Of a DNA stretch of 64,000 nucleotides, positions 10,855 through 19,383 are shown piece by piece; position 1 is the stretch's first letter; every line of letters starts with the position of its first letter. The stretch is from Sutterella sp. (GTDB lineage Bacteria > Pseudomonadota > Gammaproteobacteria > Burkholderiales > Burkholderiaceae_F), in assembly GCA_017936545.1 (NCBI GenBank), contig JAGBFJ010000008.1, positions 1 through 64,000 of the forward strand. Direction: 5' to 3'. The position numbers and the translations under genes were made by a program. The notes under the pieces are model-generated. The model saw nothing but the letters and a program-made list of their open reading frames with translations, did no database searches and was not told the origin of the DNA.

Positions 10855-10936
10855 TTTGCCATCCTCCTCATCCTTTTCATCCTCGGCGGCTCCGTTCTTC
10901 AGTTTCCGGCTCGGTCGGCGCCGCGGACTTGTTCGT

Positions 10937-10942
10937 TATAAT
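10937..10942 (+). promoter_or_regulatory. Probable -10 box of prmB
   Basis: A perfect TATAAT followed by GGGCGCA, about 107 bases before the prmB start codon. The matching -35 is poor, so only the -10 is claimed. Confidence 0.55.
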
Positions 10943-11048
10943 GGGCGCAATTTTTTCAACTGCGACAGAACGATCCGTCCGGCCTGACGATCCGAGGGCC
11001 GCCGCCCGCCGCCGATCCTGCCGGACGCACCGTCCGAAGAGAATTCCC

Positions 11049-11975
11049 ATGTATGAAATTGCCCCGCTTCTTGATGACCCGATTCATAATCTGAAGACCG
11101 TTCGCGACGTATTCCGCTGGGCGATTACGGAGATGGAAAACGCCGATATTTCCTACGGCCACGGCTCTCCCGACAGCTGGGAGGAAGCCTCTTTTCTGAT
11201 CTGCCGCGGCCTCAAGCTGCCGTTCGACCATTTCGACACGTTCCTCGATGCCGCGCTCACGCACAGCGAACTCAACCGCCTTGTCCACCTTATCGACCGC
11301 CGTGTTCACGAAAAGGTACCTTCCGCCTATCTGCTGAAGGAAGCCTGGCTGACCGAACATCAGTTCTATATTGACGAGCGCGCGCTCATCCCGCGTTCCT
11401 ATATTGCGGAACTGCTTGAAGAGGATCTTGCACCGTGGGTCGAAGACCCGTACGAAGTTGGCAGCGTTCTCGACCTCTGCACGGGCTCGGGCTGCCTCGC
11501 CATTCTGGCTCAGGGCACGTTCCCGAATGCCGAAGTGACCGGCTCCGACCTGTCGCCCGACGCACTGGAAGTGGCCAAGATCAACCGCCGCGACTACGGC
11601 ATGGACGACACGCTTGAACTCGTTCAGGGCGACCTCTTCGAAGGTCTTCCTGGCCGTACGTTCGACATCATTATTTCGAATCCTCCGTACGTGACTGAAG
11701 AAAGCATGGACCGTCTGCCGGGCGAATACCGCCACGAGCCCGCCATGGCGCTCGGCGCAGGTCCCGACGGCATGGACGTTGTCCGCCGCATGCTTCCTGA
11801 AGCAGCCTCGCACCTCAATGACGGCGGCATGATCATCGTCGAAGTGGGCGACGGCGCCGAAGCCGTCGAAGCGACATTCCCCGGTCTCGAACTGACCTGG
11901 CTCACGACGTCGGGCGGCGACGATCAGGTCTTCCTCGTCACCAAGGAAGCCCTCCTCAACTATTTCAACGACTGA
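11049..11975 (+). CDS. prmB: 50S ribosomal protein L3 glutamine methyltransferase PrmB
   Basis: SAM-dependent N5-methylation of a glutamine in ribosomal protein L3. The 308-residue protein has the PrmB N-terminal domain (ISYGHGSPDSWEEASFLI), the SAM-binding loop LDLCTGSGCLA, and the catalytic NPPY motif that binds the glutamine amide. These, with the N-terminal domain, separate it from PrmC. I start at the ATG at 11049, preceded by GAAGAGAA; upstream in-frame codons fall in the promoter region. The ABC-F gene begins 3 bases after the stop, so the two are co-transcribed. Confidence 0.93.
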   Translation: MYEIAPLLDDPIHNLKTVRDVFRWAITEMENADISYGHGSPDSWEEASFLICRGLKLPFDHFDTFLDAALTHSELNRLVHLIDRRVHEKVPSAYLLKEAWLTEHQFYIDERALIPRSYIAELLEEDLAPWVEDPYEVGSVLDLCTGSGCLAILAQGTFPNAEVTGSDLSPDALEVAKINRRDYGMDDTLELVQGDLFEGLPGRTFDIIISNPPYVTEESMDRLPGEYRHEPAMALGAGPDGMDVVRRMLPEAASHLNDGGMIIVEVGDGAEAVEATFPGLELTWLTTSGGDDQVFLVTKEALLNYFND

Positions 11976-11978
11976 GTC

Positions 11979-13889
11979 ATGCTGCGACTGCTTAATCTCG
12001 CGCTGACGCGCGGCACCCGCGTCCTCTACCGTCATGCGACGCTGACGGCGAGTCCGGGAGAACGCATCGGTCTGGTCGGTCCGAACGGCTGCGGCAAATC
12101 CACGCTTTTCGCCGCCGTTCTCGGAGAACTCTCTCCCGAAGAAGGCGATCTGGAAACGCCGCCGCAGACCCGCATTGCGCACGTCGCCCAGAGCTTCATC
12201 GCGGACAATGTCCCGACCATCGAATACGTGCTGTCCGGGCATGCGCCGCTCACGGCCGCCCGGGAAGCGCTGGCCGAAGCGGAAAAGTCGGGCGACGACA
12301 TGAAGCTCGCGCAGGCCCATGCGGAACTTGCCGAACTGAACGAAGGCGGCATCGTGGCGCAGGCGCGGACCATTCTCGCCGGTCTCGGTTTTTCTCAGCA
12401 GGACGCCGACCGTCCGGTCTACGACTTTTCGGGCGGCTGGAGAAACCGCATCGCGCTCGCCCGCGCTCTGATGCGCCCGGCCGATCTGCTTCTTCTGGAC
12501 GAACCGACCAACCATCTCGACATCGACTCCCTCATCTGGCTTGAAAACTGGCTGAGACATGTCGAGGCGACGGTGCTCATCATTTCGCATGACCGGGAAT
12601 TCCTGGACCGAAGCGTCGGGACCATCTGGTCGGTCGAAGACGGCACGATCTCGCGATATGCCGGAAATTATTCGCATTATGAAGCTCAGCGCATTGAAAA
12701 ACTGAAGCTTCAGGACGCTGCCGCCAAGGCCTATGAACGCGAAGCCGCACATCTCACGAGCTTCATCGAACGCTTCCGCGCCAAGGCGACCAAAGCCCGA
12801 CAGGCACAGTCGCGCATCAAGATGCTTGAAAAGCTTCAGGCAGTCGAACCCGTCCGGGCCAAGCGCGAATGGCGATTTGAATTCCCGAAGCCCGTTCGTC
12901 TTCCCGAACACCTCGTCGACACAGAAAATCTGAAGCTCGGCTACGACAGCCGCGTCGTCGTGTCGGGCGTCACCCTCTCCATCCGTTCCGGCGAACGCTA
13001 CGGCATTCTCGGCGTCAACGGCGCCGGCAAATCCACGCTCGTCAAAGGCATTGTCGGCGATCTTAAGCCGATGGGCGGCGAACTTCGCCGCGGTCAGGGG
13101 CTCGAAATCGGCTACTTCGCCCAGCATCAGCTCGATCAGCTCCGCCCCGATGAAACGCCTCTCGAACACATGCGCCGCATGGCGCCCGACGTGCGCGAGC
13201 AGGAGCTTCGCGACTTCCTCGGCATCTACCGTTTTTCGGGAGACTTCGCCTCCTCGCCCGTGGGACCGATGTCGGGCGGTGAAAAGGCGCGCCTTGCTCT
13301 GGCCCTGCTGGCCTGGAAGAAGCCCAATCTGCTGGTGCTCGACGAACCGACCAATCATCTCGACATGGAAACGCGCGAAGCGCTCACTATGGCGCTTTCA
13401 ACTTATGAAGGCGCCGTGCTGATCGTCTCGCACGACCGCCATCTGCTTCGCGCCACCACGGAAGCCCTCATTCTGGTTCATGACGGCGCCGTGAAACCCT
13501 ACGACGGCGACCTCGACGACTACGCGGCGCTCGTTCTCGAACACCGGCGCACGACGGTTGCCGCGGAAAAATCCGCCACCCAGGCTGAAAGAGAACCCGT
13601 CGTCAGCAAAAAGGAAGCCCGCCGTCTCGAAGCTCAGGAACGTCAGCGCATCGCTGCCCTGCGCAAGCCTCTTCAGCAGGAGCTCGCCCGCGTTGAAAAG
13701 GCGATGGCCGCCAAAAACGAGGAGCTCGAAGCCCTCTCCGCCCGGCTCGCCGACGGCGGCTTCTACACTTCGGCCGACCCCGACGAAGTCGCCCGCGTGC
13801 TCAAGGCGCACGGAGAACTAAAGCCGGAAGTGGAGGAACTGGAACTGCGCTGGCTCGAGCTTTCCGAAGCCATTGAAAACGTCTGCTGA
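11979..13889 (+). CDS. yheS: ABC-F family ATPase, YheS type
   Basis: Soluble protein with two ATP-binding cassettes that acts on ribosomes rather than in transport. Cassette 1: Walker A GPNGCGKST, signature DFSGGWR, Walker B LLLLDEPTNHLD. The linker DRFRAKATKARQAQS-like stretch (ERFRAKATKARQAQSRIK here) is characteristic of ABC-F. Cassette 2: GVNGAGKST, MSGGEKAR, LLVLDEPTNHLD, then a charged C-terminal coiled coil. No membrane segments. The length of 636 residues and motif order agree closely with E. coli YheS. It starts 3 bases after prmB with no clear separate ribosome-binding site, suggesting coupling. Confidence 0.93.
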   Translation: MLRLLNLALTRGTRVLYRHATLTASPGERIGLVGPNGCGKSTLFAAVLGELSPEEGDLETPPQTRIAHVAQSFIADNVPTIEYVLSGHAPLTAAREALAEAEKSGDDMKLAQAHAELAELNEGGIVAQARTILAGLGFSQQDADRPVYDFSGGWRNRIALARALMRPADLLLLDEPTNHLDIDSLIWLENWLRHVEATVLIISHDREFLDRSVGTIWSVEDGTISRYAGNYSHYEAQRIEKLKLQDAAAKAYEREAAHLTSFIERFRAKATKARQAQSRIKMLEKLQAVEPVRAKREWRFEFPKPVRLPEHLVDTENLKLGYDSRVVVSGVTLSIRSGERYGILGVNGAGKSTLVKGIVGDLKPMGGELRRGQGLEIGYFAQHQLDQLRPDETPLEHMRRMAPDVREQELRDFLGIYRFSGDFASSPVGPMSGGEKARLALALLAWKKPNLLVLDEPTNHLDMETREALTMALSTYEGAVLIVSHDRHLLRATTEALILVHDGAVKPYDGDLDDYAALVLEHRRTTVAAEKSATQAEREPVVSKKEARRLEAQERQRIAALRKPLQQELARVEKAMAAKNEELEALSARLADGGFYTSADPDEVARVLKAHGELKPEVEELELRWLELSEAIENVC

Positions 13890-13917
13890 GCGCTCTTTTC
13901 CGTCATTCAGTGTCGCC

Positions 13918-13953
13918 GGGGGTTCGGCTTGAGGCCGAACCCCCGTGCTTTTT
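13918..13953 (+). terminator. Rho-independent terminator of prmB-yheS
   Basis: Perfect 11-bp stem GGGGGTTCGGC (13918-13928) with GCCGAACCCCC (13934-13944), loop TTGAG, followed by GTGCTTTTT. Confidence 0.95.
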
Positions 13954-14120
13954 AAGCGCTTTCGCCTAATACCCATTACCTAACTCGGCAAAGATTGCCG
14001 TTCGATTGACGTATTACCTCCGACGACGGGCACCCTCTCGTGCAAAATTACTCTCACCGCACGGTCTACAACGTTTCATTTCCCAATAACAGGACCGTTA
14101 CGCACACATCGGAGTTCATC

Positions 14121-14933
14121 ATGCAAAAGCGCGTTTTCGTCAAAACCCTCATCGCAGCGGCTGCCGTAGCCGCCACGGGGCTGATCGCCGGTTGCGGCGA
14201 CAAGGCCGCCGACAAACCCTTCAAGGTCGGCGTGACGGCCGGTCCCCATGCCGCCATCGTGACCGCCTCGGTGGAGGTGGCCAAGAAGAAGGGCCTCAAG
14301 GTCGAAGTGGTCGAATTCACGGACTACGTGACGCCCGACAAGGCGCTCAACGACGGTGCGCTTGATGCCGCCGTGTATCAGCATGAACCCTTCCTCAACA
14401 ACTTCAACCGCCAACAGGGCACCAAGCTCGCGAAGGTTGCCGACGCCGTCGTGCAGCCGATGGGCTTCTACTCCAACGCCATCAAGTCCGTCGAAACGAT
14501 TCCCGAAGGCGCAAAGATCAGCATCCCGAACGATCCGTCGAACAGCGGACGCGCGCTGCTTCTTCTTCAGGCTTCCGGCGTCATCAAGCTGAAGGAAGGC
14601 GTCAAGGGCAATGCCCTCATTTCCGACATCGTCGAGAACCCGAAGAAGCTCAAGATCATCGAACTCGAAGCTGCTCAGCTTCCGCGCAGCCTTTCCGACG
14701 TGGACATCGCCGTCATTCCGATGAACTACGTCATCAGCGCCGGTCTTTCTCCGAGCAAGCAGGGCTTCTACTTCGAATCTCTGAAGGCGCCCTTCGCGCT
14801 CATCGTGATCGCCGCTCGTGAAAACAACAAGAACGATCCGCGCGTGAAGACCTTCATCGAATCCTACCGTTCCGATGAAGTGAAGGCCTTCGTGATCAAG
14901 ACCTTCGACGGCGCCGTCCGTCCGTCGTGGTAA
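14121..14933 (+). CDS. metQ: MetQ/NlpA-family substrate-binding lipoprotein
   Basis: Periplasmic binding lipoprotein of the methionine ABC uptake family. The ATG at 14121 is chosen because GGAG lies 6 bases upstream and the protein then begins with a lipoprotein signal MQKRVFVKTLIAAAAVAATG followed by the lipobox LIAGC. The mature part shows the NlpA features VGVTAGPHAAI, EVVEFTDYVTPDKALNDGALDAAVYQHEPFL and PNDPSNSGRALLLLQ. Length 270 residues is normal. The ATPase (metN) and permease (metI) are not adjacent, so it must work with a transporter encoded elsewhere. Methionine or a methionine-like amino acid is the likely ligand. Confidence 0.9.
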   Translation: MQKRVFVKTLIAAAAVAATGLIAGCGDKAADKPFKVGVTAGPHAAIVTASVEVAKKKGLKVEVVEFTDYVTPDKALNDGALDAAVYQHEPFLNNFNRQQGTKLAKVADAVVQPMGFYSNAIKSVETIPEGAKISIPNDPSNSGRALLLLQASGVIKLKEGVKGNALISDIVENPKKLKIIELEAAQLPRSLSDVDIAVIPMNYVISAGLSPSKQGFYFESLKAPFALIVIAARENNKNDPRVKTFIESYRSDEVKAFVIKTFDGAVRPSW

Positions 14934-14958
14934 TCCCGAGCGCTGACTCCGAATGAAA

Positions 14959-14994
14959 CAAAAAGACCTCCGGCTGCCGCCGGAGGTCTTTTTG
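14959..14994. terminator. Bidirectional terminator between metQ and the 15023 gene
   Basis: Perfect stem from 14959-14974 with 14979-14994 (core GACCTCCGGC/GCCGGAGGTC) flanked by an A run on one side and a T run on the other, with a TGCC loop. It serves the two convergent genes. Confidence 0.95.
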
Positions 14995-15022
14995 TCTCTG
15001 TCAATGTTTGAATCCGCGCCTA

Positions 15023-15820
15023 TCAGCGGACAGGACGGCTGCGCCCGTCGAATTCGTCCTCATCGGCATCTTCAGGGGATGTATAGAGAAGATCCTCTCC
15101 GAAACTCTCGACGGTTTTCCGAATGCGGATGCAGGCCTCGCCCGTATCGAAATCCGCTTCGAGCAGCCGGCGCGCAAGAAGATAGATCGTCTCGGGCTTC
15201 ACCAGTCCCGACATGACCTCGTCCTCGTTGTATTCGAACGTTGCCTCCCACTCATCAATGAAGCGAAGGAGGCGTTCGCTGTTCTCGGCCATCCATTCGG
15301 CCAGCGGCGCAGGAATGCCCTCGCGCTTCAGAGAATCCGCATCGGCGGACGGATTCTCCAAGAAAATGACGCCGGGTTCGGCAATGCGCTGCACGATCAT
15401 GTAGGTTTCGCCTTCGATCAGCGTATCGGCCGTCGAGGTGACGCGGGAGATGCGCTGGGAACGCGTCCCCTTTAGAACACGGGTGTTTTCGCACATTTTG
15501 ACATCGATCTCGGCGAGCGCGACGCCCAGGTAGGCGCAGGCTTCGGGCGAAAGCAGATTGAGTTCGAAAGGCCGGGGCTTGACCGTGAGCGTCGTTTCGT
15601 CACGATAGGCCTGATCGAAAATTTCGCCTTCCAGACGCACCCGGTCGACAAGCCGGAAGTTGGCCGTCTCGCCGTCATCTTTGGGAGCGACCGTGATCGA
15701 AATGGACTGCACCTTCCCCTCCTTCTTCATCTTCCAGATCTGCAGGATGAAAAAGCCCAGGGTCACGATGAAAAAGACCAGCGGAATAAGAATCAGGAGA
15801 AGCAGCGTTTTAAGAATCAT
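15023..15820 (-). CDS. Membrane-anchored protein of unknown function
   Basis: I do not recognise this 265-residue protein. From the ATG at 15820 it starts with a strongly hydrophobic segment (ILKTLLLLILIPLVFFIVTLGFFILQIW), giving one N-terminal membrane anchor, followed by a soluble, acidic domain of about 230 residues ending in an Asp/Glu-rich tail (YTSPEDADEDEFDG). No cofactor motif or catalytic pattern is evident. The ribosome-binding site is weak, so the start could be up to 26 codons farther upstream (15898). It is a single gene between two orphan binding-protein genes. Confidence 0.7.
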   Translation of the reverse strand: MILKTLLLLILIPLVFFIVTLGFFILQIWKMKKEGKVQSISITVAPKDDGETANFRLVDRVRLEGEIFDQAYRDETTLTVKPRPFELNLLSPEACAYLGVALAEIDVKMCENTRVLKGTRSQRISRVTSTADTLIEGETYMIVQRIAEPGVIFLENPSADADSLKREGIPAPLAEWMAENSERLLRFIDEWEATFEYNEDEVMSGLVKPETIYLLARRLLEADFDTGEACIRIRKTVESFGEDLLYTSPEDADEDEFDGRSRPVR

Positions 15821-15846
15821 GACTCGGATCAGAGTGCATAGAAATG

Positions 15847-15880
15847 AAAAAACGGCCGCAGACCGGAGCCGGCAGCCGTT
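15847..15880 (-). terminator. Terminator of the amino-acid binding protein gene
   Basis: AACGGC (15851-15856) pairs with GCCGTT (15875-15880), extended by an inner CCGG/CCGG stem, and the minus strand runs on into TTTTTT. A second hairpin without a T tail (GGCGCACC/GGTGCGCC, 15892-15913) precedes it. Confidence 0.8.
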
Positions 15881-15941
15881 CCGTGACCTCTGGCGCACCC
15901 GGGCCGGTGCGCCGTCACGCGATCATAGCAAATAGCGACAG

Positions 15942-16691
15942 TTACTTGGCGCCTTCGCCGAACCACTTTTTATAGATCCTGGCATAAGTGCCGTCGGCGC
16001 GAATGTCGTCGAGCGCCTTGTCAAGACGTGCACGGAGCTTGTCGTTGCCCTTCTGAACGGCAAAGCCGTAGTTTTCAGCCGCCAGAATGACGGGCACTTC
16101 CTTCAGCTTGAGATTCTTCGAAGCCTTCTGGGTAAGGAAGTATTCGTTGACAGGCTTGTCGTTCACCATGGCGTAGCAGCCCTTCTGGTTGATTTCCAGG
16201 AAGGCTTCGGCGGCGGAATTGAACGTGCGCAGCTTCACTCCGGGGAGCTTGGACATATAGAGAGAACCCGACGAGCCGATTTCAGCGCAGAGCACCTTGC
16301 CTTCAAGATCTTTGGCACCCTTGATGTTGTTGTCGGCGTGCGTCATGATGGAGAGGCCCGATTCATAATAGGGCTTCGTGAAGTCGACCTTGGCGGCGCG
16401 CTCCTTCGTGATGGTGAGCGCGGACACGGCCACGTCGATCGAGCCCGCCATCAGCGCGGGCACGAGACCGTCAAGGCCCATCGAGAAAATCTGCGTTTCA
16501 AAGCCCGCGCGCTTCGAGACCTCGTCAATGAGGTCGATGTCGAAGCCCACGTACTTGCCGGTGTGCGAATCGAGGAATTCAAAGGGGGGATAGACAGTTT
16601 CACTGCCAACCTTGAGAACTTCCGCGCCGGCCTGGGCGCCGAAAAACATCATCGCGGCCGCAGCTGCGGCGGCCAGTTTCTTCATAGACAT
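15942..16691 (-). CDS. Amino-acid ABC transporter substrate-binding protein (family 3)
   Basis: Periplasmic solute-binding protein of the SBP_bac_3 family (GlnH/HisJ/FliY type). It has a Sec signal (MKKLAAAAAAAMMFFGAQAGA), then the family pattern VGSETVYPPFEFLDSHTGKYVGFDIDLI, the central SALTITKERAAKVDFTKPYY and the C-terminal GTYARIYKKWFGE. Length 249 residues is typical. AAGGAA precedes the start; Met1 or Met3 could be used. No permease or ATPase is adjacent, so it is an orphan. The ligand is probably a polar amino acid, but the sequence does not tell which. Confidence 0.92.
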   Translation of the reverse strand: MSMKKLAAAAAAAMMFFGAQAGAEVLKVGSETVYPPFEFLDSHTGKYVGFDIDLIDEVSKRAGFETQIFSMGLDGLVPALMAGSIDVAVSALTITKERAAKVDFTKPYYESGLSIMTHADNNIKGAKDLEGKVLCAEIGSSGSLYMSKLPGVKLRTFNSAAEAFLEINQKGCYAMVNDKPVNEYFLTQKASKNLKLKEVPVILAAENYGFAVQKGNDKLRARLDKALDDIRADGTYARIYKKWFGEGAK

Positions 16692-16885
16692 ACCGAAGGT
16701 TCCTTTTCCTTGTTTGTACTGGATTGTTCCGGTGTTTCAAAAGTCCCGCGAGAAAAACGTCGGGAGGCTTCTGCCTGCCGGTCCCGGCAGACAGATCCGT
16801 TTCCTATTGTAGGAGCCTGCGGCAGAGAAAAAGTCCGTCGTGCCGAAACAGCGTCTAGGGACTTTCCCATGTCGGATTTCCTCAC

Positions 16886-16911
16886 CCGCTACCGCCCTGA
16901 GGCGGTAGCGG
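16886..16911. repeat. Perfect 11-bp inverted repeat in the divergent promoter region
   Basis: CCGCTACCGCC - CTGA - GGCGGTAGCGG, a perfect 11-bp stem with a 4-base loop, lies between the leftward binding-protein gene (start 16691) and the rightward sensor-kinase gene (start near 16970). There is no T run on either side, so it is not a standard terminator. It could be an operator or a leader RNA hairpin of the kinase message. Confidence 0.75.
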
Positions 16912-16969
16912 AACCGATCAAAAGACGCTAGGATCAGACAGATTTCCACAGTTGCGTCTTCTCGGTGCG

Positions 16970-18763
16970 ATGACTCGTTTTCCGCCCTTCAGCTTTCCGT
17001 CCCGGCTGCTTTGTGCACTCTGCGCGGTGTTCGCAGCCGGCGCCCATGCGGCTGACATCCGCGTCGGCTTCGTGGATTCCATGGAACCGGGCTTCTTCTC
17101 GCAGACCGTGATGCCGACCATGACGTCGGTCGCCCGGGAACGCACCAAAGACACCGTTTCGTCGGTGCGCCTTTCGCCCGTCCTGCCCATCAGCGAAATC
17201 CGGCAGCTTCGCCCGGACATCATCATTGCGCCCGCTGCGGTTTACGTCAATGCCGCCACCGAAATCGGCGCTCATGCCATTGCCACCCGCAAAACCACGT
17301 TCGCCAGAGATCCCTCCCGCTCCGTCGGCGCCGCCGTCGTCGTGCGGGCCGACCGCTCGGATCTGATGACGCTCGCCGACCTTCGTCACAAGAAGGCCGC
17401 TGCAGGCAACCCTGATGCCGTCGAAGGATGGCTCGCATTCGAGCGGGAGCTCATCGAATCGGGCATCGAGCGCAAGCGCTTCTTCAGTCAGGTGAATTTT
17501 CTCGGCTTCACGCTGCCCGACGTCATCATGAGCGTGGCTTCGGGCAGAAGCGATGCGGGCATTCTTCCCGCCTGCATGCTCGAGCGCGCAGAAGCGGCCG
17601 GCCTGATCGCTCCCGGCGTTCTGCGGGTCATTCATGAAAAATCGGACGACGGCCTGCGGTGCCGTCATTCGACGGCGCTCTATCCCGACATCGTGGTGGC
17701 GGCGCTACCCTGGACCGATCCCGCCGTGGTGCGCGACGTCACGCTGGCGCTGCTGAAGCTCCCGGAAAACGAAAGCTACATCTGGCAGGTCGCCAGCAGC
17801 TTCGTCAACGTCACCTCGCTCTTTAAGGAACTGCACCTTGGCGCCTGGTCCTATCTCGACAGCTGGACGCCGGCCAATATCTGGCGGCGCTTCGGCGTCT
17901 GGATCTGCGGCGTTCTCGGTCTGATCCTTCTCGTCGTGCTGAACGAACTTCGCCTGCACAGTCTGGTACGACGCCGCACGGCGCTTCTCACCGCCGCGCT
18001 GGCCGAACGCGACGCCGTCATGAAGCGGGAGGAGGAAGCGAGGCTCAAGCTCAGCAAGCTCGAGCGCATGGGCGCCATCAGTCAGCTCTGCGCCATGATC
18101 GCGCACGAACTCAAGCAGCCCATCAACTCGGTCGTCAACTACATGATGATTCTTCGTATCAAGACGCAGGGTTCTCCGCTTGCGGACGACGACATCGTTC
18201 AGAAGGCACTCGCCGGCGCCGAAGAGGAATCCCAGCGCATGGCGGCAATCATCGACCGAGTGAGGGGCTATGCCCGGCGGGACGTCAACCGCAGCACCGA
18301 CGTGAGGCTCGACGAGGCCGCCGCTCGGGCCTTCCGTCACTATTCAAAGAATGCCGCGGGCACATCGCGGCTCGAGATGCGGCCGATGCCCGAGGCGCTC
18401 GTCAGCGGCAACGCGCTCGAAATCGAACTGCTCGTCATCAATCTGCTCAAAAATGCCGACCAGGCCGCCTGCGAAAACGCCGGCGCAGTTGTCCGGCTGA
18501 CGCTCGAGGATGTGCCTGAAGGGTGGCGCCTCACCGTCACCGACAACGGCCCGCCCATCAGCGATTCCGCCTTTGCCCGAATGATGAGTATCAGCGACAG
18601 CGTGAAGGAGTACGGCCTGGGGCTCGGGCTCGCCATCGTTCGCAACATCGTCGACGAGCACGGCGCCAAATTGAGTGTTGCAAGGCTCTCGCCGGGCGGC
18701 CTGTCAATCTCCGTCACCTTCGATAAACTGAGACCATCCGGCAAAGCAGGACCCGTTTTATGA
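16970..18763 (+). CDS. Sensor histidine kinase with PhnD-like periplasmic binding domain (TtrS-like)
   Basis: Membrane sensor of a two-component pair. Signal sequence to about residue 27, then a ~270-residue periplasmic domain of the phosphate/phosphonate-binding type (starting DIRVGFVDSMEPGF), one membrane segment (FGVWICGVLGLILLVVLNELRL), a short coiled coil, the phosphoacceptor helix with MIAHELKQPINSV, and an ATPase domain with NLLKNADQAA (N box) and GLGLGLAIV (G box). This layout matches TtrS, the tetrathionate sensor. The ATG at 16970 is preferred over an upstream TTG at 16952. The regulator gene overlaps its end by four bases. The ligand is unknown; no tetrathionate reductase genes are nearby. 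Confidence 0.88.
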   Translation: MTRFPPFSFPSRLLCALCAVFAAGAHAADIRVGFVDSMEPGFFSQTVMPTMTSVARERTKDTVSSVRLSPVLPISEIRQLRPDIIIAPAAVYVNAATEIGAHAIATRKTTFARDPSRSVGAAVVVRADRSDLMTLADLRHKKAAAGNPDAVEGWLAFERELIESGIERKRFFSQVNFLGFTLPDVIMSVASGRSDAGILPACMLERAEAAGLIAPGVLRVIHEKSDDGLRCRHSTALYPDIVVAALPWTDPAVVRDVTLALLKLPENESYIWQVASSFVNVTSLFKELHLGAWSYLDSWTPANIWRRFGVWICGVLGLILLVVLNELRLHSLVRRRTALLTAALAERDAVMKREEEARLKLSKLERMGAISQLCAMIAHELKQPINSVVNYMMILRIKTQGSPLADDDIVQKALAGAEEESQRMAAIIDRVRGYARRDVNRSTDVRLDEAAARAFRHYSKNAAGTSRLEMRPMPEALVSGNALEIELLVINLLKNADQAACENAGAVVRLTLEDVPEGWRLTVTDNGPPISDSAFARMMSISDSVKEYGLGLGLAIVRNIVDEHGAKLSVARLSPGGLSISVTFDKLRPSGKAGPVL

Positions 18764-19383
18764 CCGTCAGACCCTTAGTTCGCATCGTGGACGACGATGA
18801 AGCGCTCAAGGCTTCTTTCGTCCTTCTTCTTCAGACCATGGGATGGTCAGTCGCATCCTATCCGGACGGACGCAGCTTTCTCGACGAGGACACCCTTGCC
18901 GGCCCGGGCTGCGTCGTGCTTGACGTACGCATGCCCGGCATGACCGGACTTGAAGTGCAGGAGGAAATGATCCGCCGCGGATCGGTTCTTCCCGTCATCT
19001 TCCTTTCCGCGCACGGCAGCATCTCCATGGCCGTCCACACGCTGCAGCAGGGCGCGGTCGATTTTCTTGAGAAGCCCGTCAAGCCGATGGACCTCGTTCA
19101 GAAGATTTCGGCGGCTGTTGCCAAATCCCTTGAAATCTGCGCGGACGAAAGCCGCCGCGCGGCGCTCATCAGACGTTTTGAATCGCTGACGCCGAGAGAG
19201 ACGGCCATCGTGACCGAAGTCCTGAAGGGCAACGATGCCAACAAGTCGATCGCCAAGCTCCTCGGTCTGGAGGTGAGCACGGTCAAAATGCATCGTGCCA
19301 ACGCCTTCGTGAAGCTCGACGTGCATTCGCCCGCCGAACTGACCCGACTTGCATTTGAGGCCGGCTGGCATGCAGAGGCGTGA
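18760..19383 (+). CDS. FixJ/TtrR-type response regulator
   Basis: DNA-binding partner of the preceding kinase. Residues 1-125 form a receiver domain with acidic pocket VDDDE, phosphoacceptor Asp55 (VVLDVRMPGM) and the Lys in LEKPVKP; the C-terminal part is a LuxR-type helix-turn-helix (LTPRETAIVTEVLKGNDANKSIAKLLGLEVSTVKMHR). Length 207 residues fits FixJ/TtrR. Its start overlaps the kinase stop (ATGA) and its own end overlaps the flavoprotein start by 14 bases, so kinase, regulator and flavoprotein are one translational chain. Likely target: the promoters of this module. Confidence 0.93.
   Translation: MTVRPLVRIVDDDEALKASFVLLLQTMGWSVASYPDGRSFLDEDTLAGPGCVVLDVRMPGMTGLEVQEEMIRRGSVLPVIFLSAHGSISMAVHTLQQGAVDFLEKPVKPMDLVQKISAAVAKSLEICADESRRAALIRRFESLTPRETAIVTEVLKGNDANKSIAKLLGLEVSTVKMHRANAFVKLDVHSPAELTRLAFEAGWHAEA

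Noticed and set aside
10956..13358. An 800-codon open frame opposite prmB and yheS
   Set aside because: Shadow of two well-identified genes; no recognisable motif or ribosome-binding site.
13957..14120. Possible methionine-linked riboswitch in front of metQ
   Set aside because: No SAM or other riboswitch core motif could be recognised; only a TTGACG without a matching -10.
16970..19383. Assigning the two-component system as the tetrathionate system ttrSR
   Set aside because: The architecture fits, but no tetrathionate reductase genes are present and the target genes here are flavoproteins; a gene symbol would over-claim.
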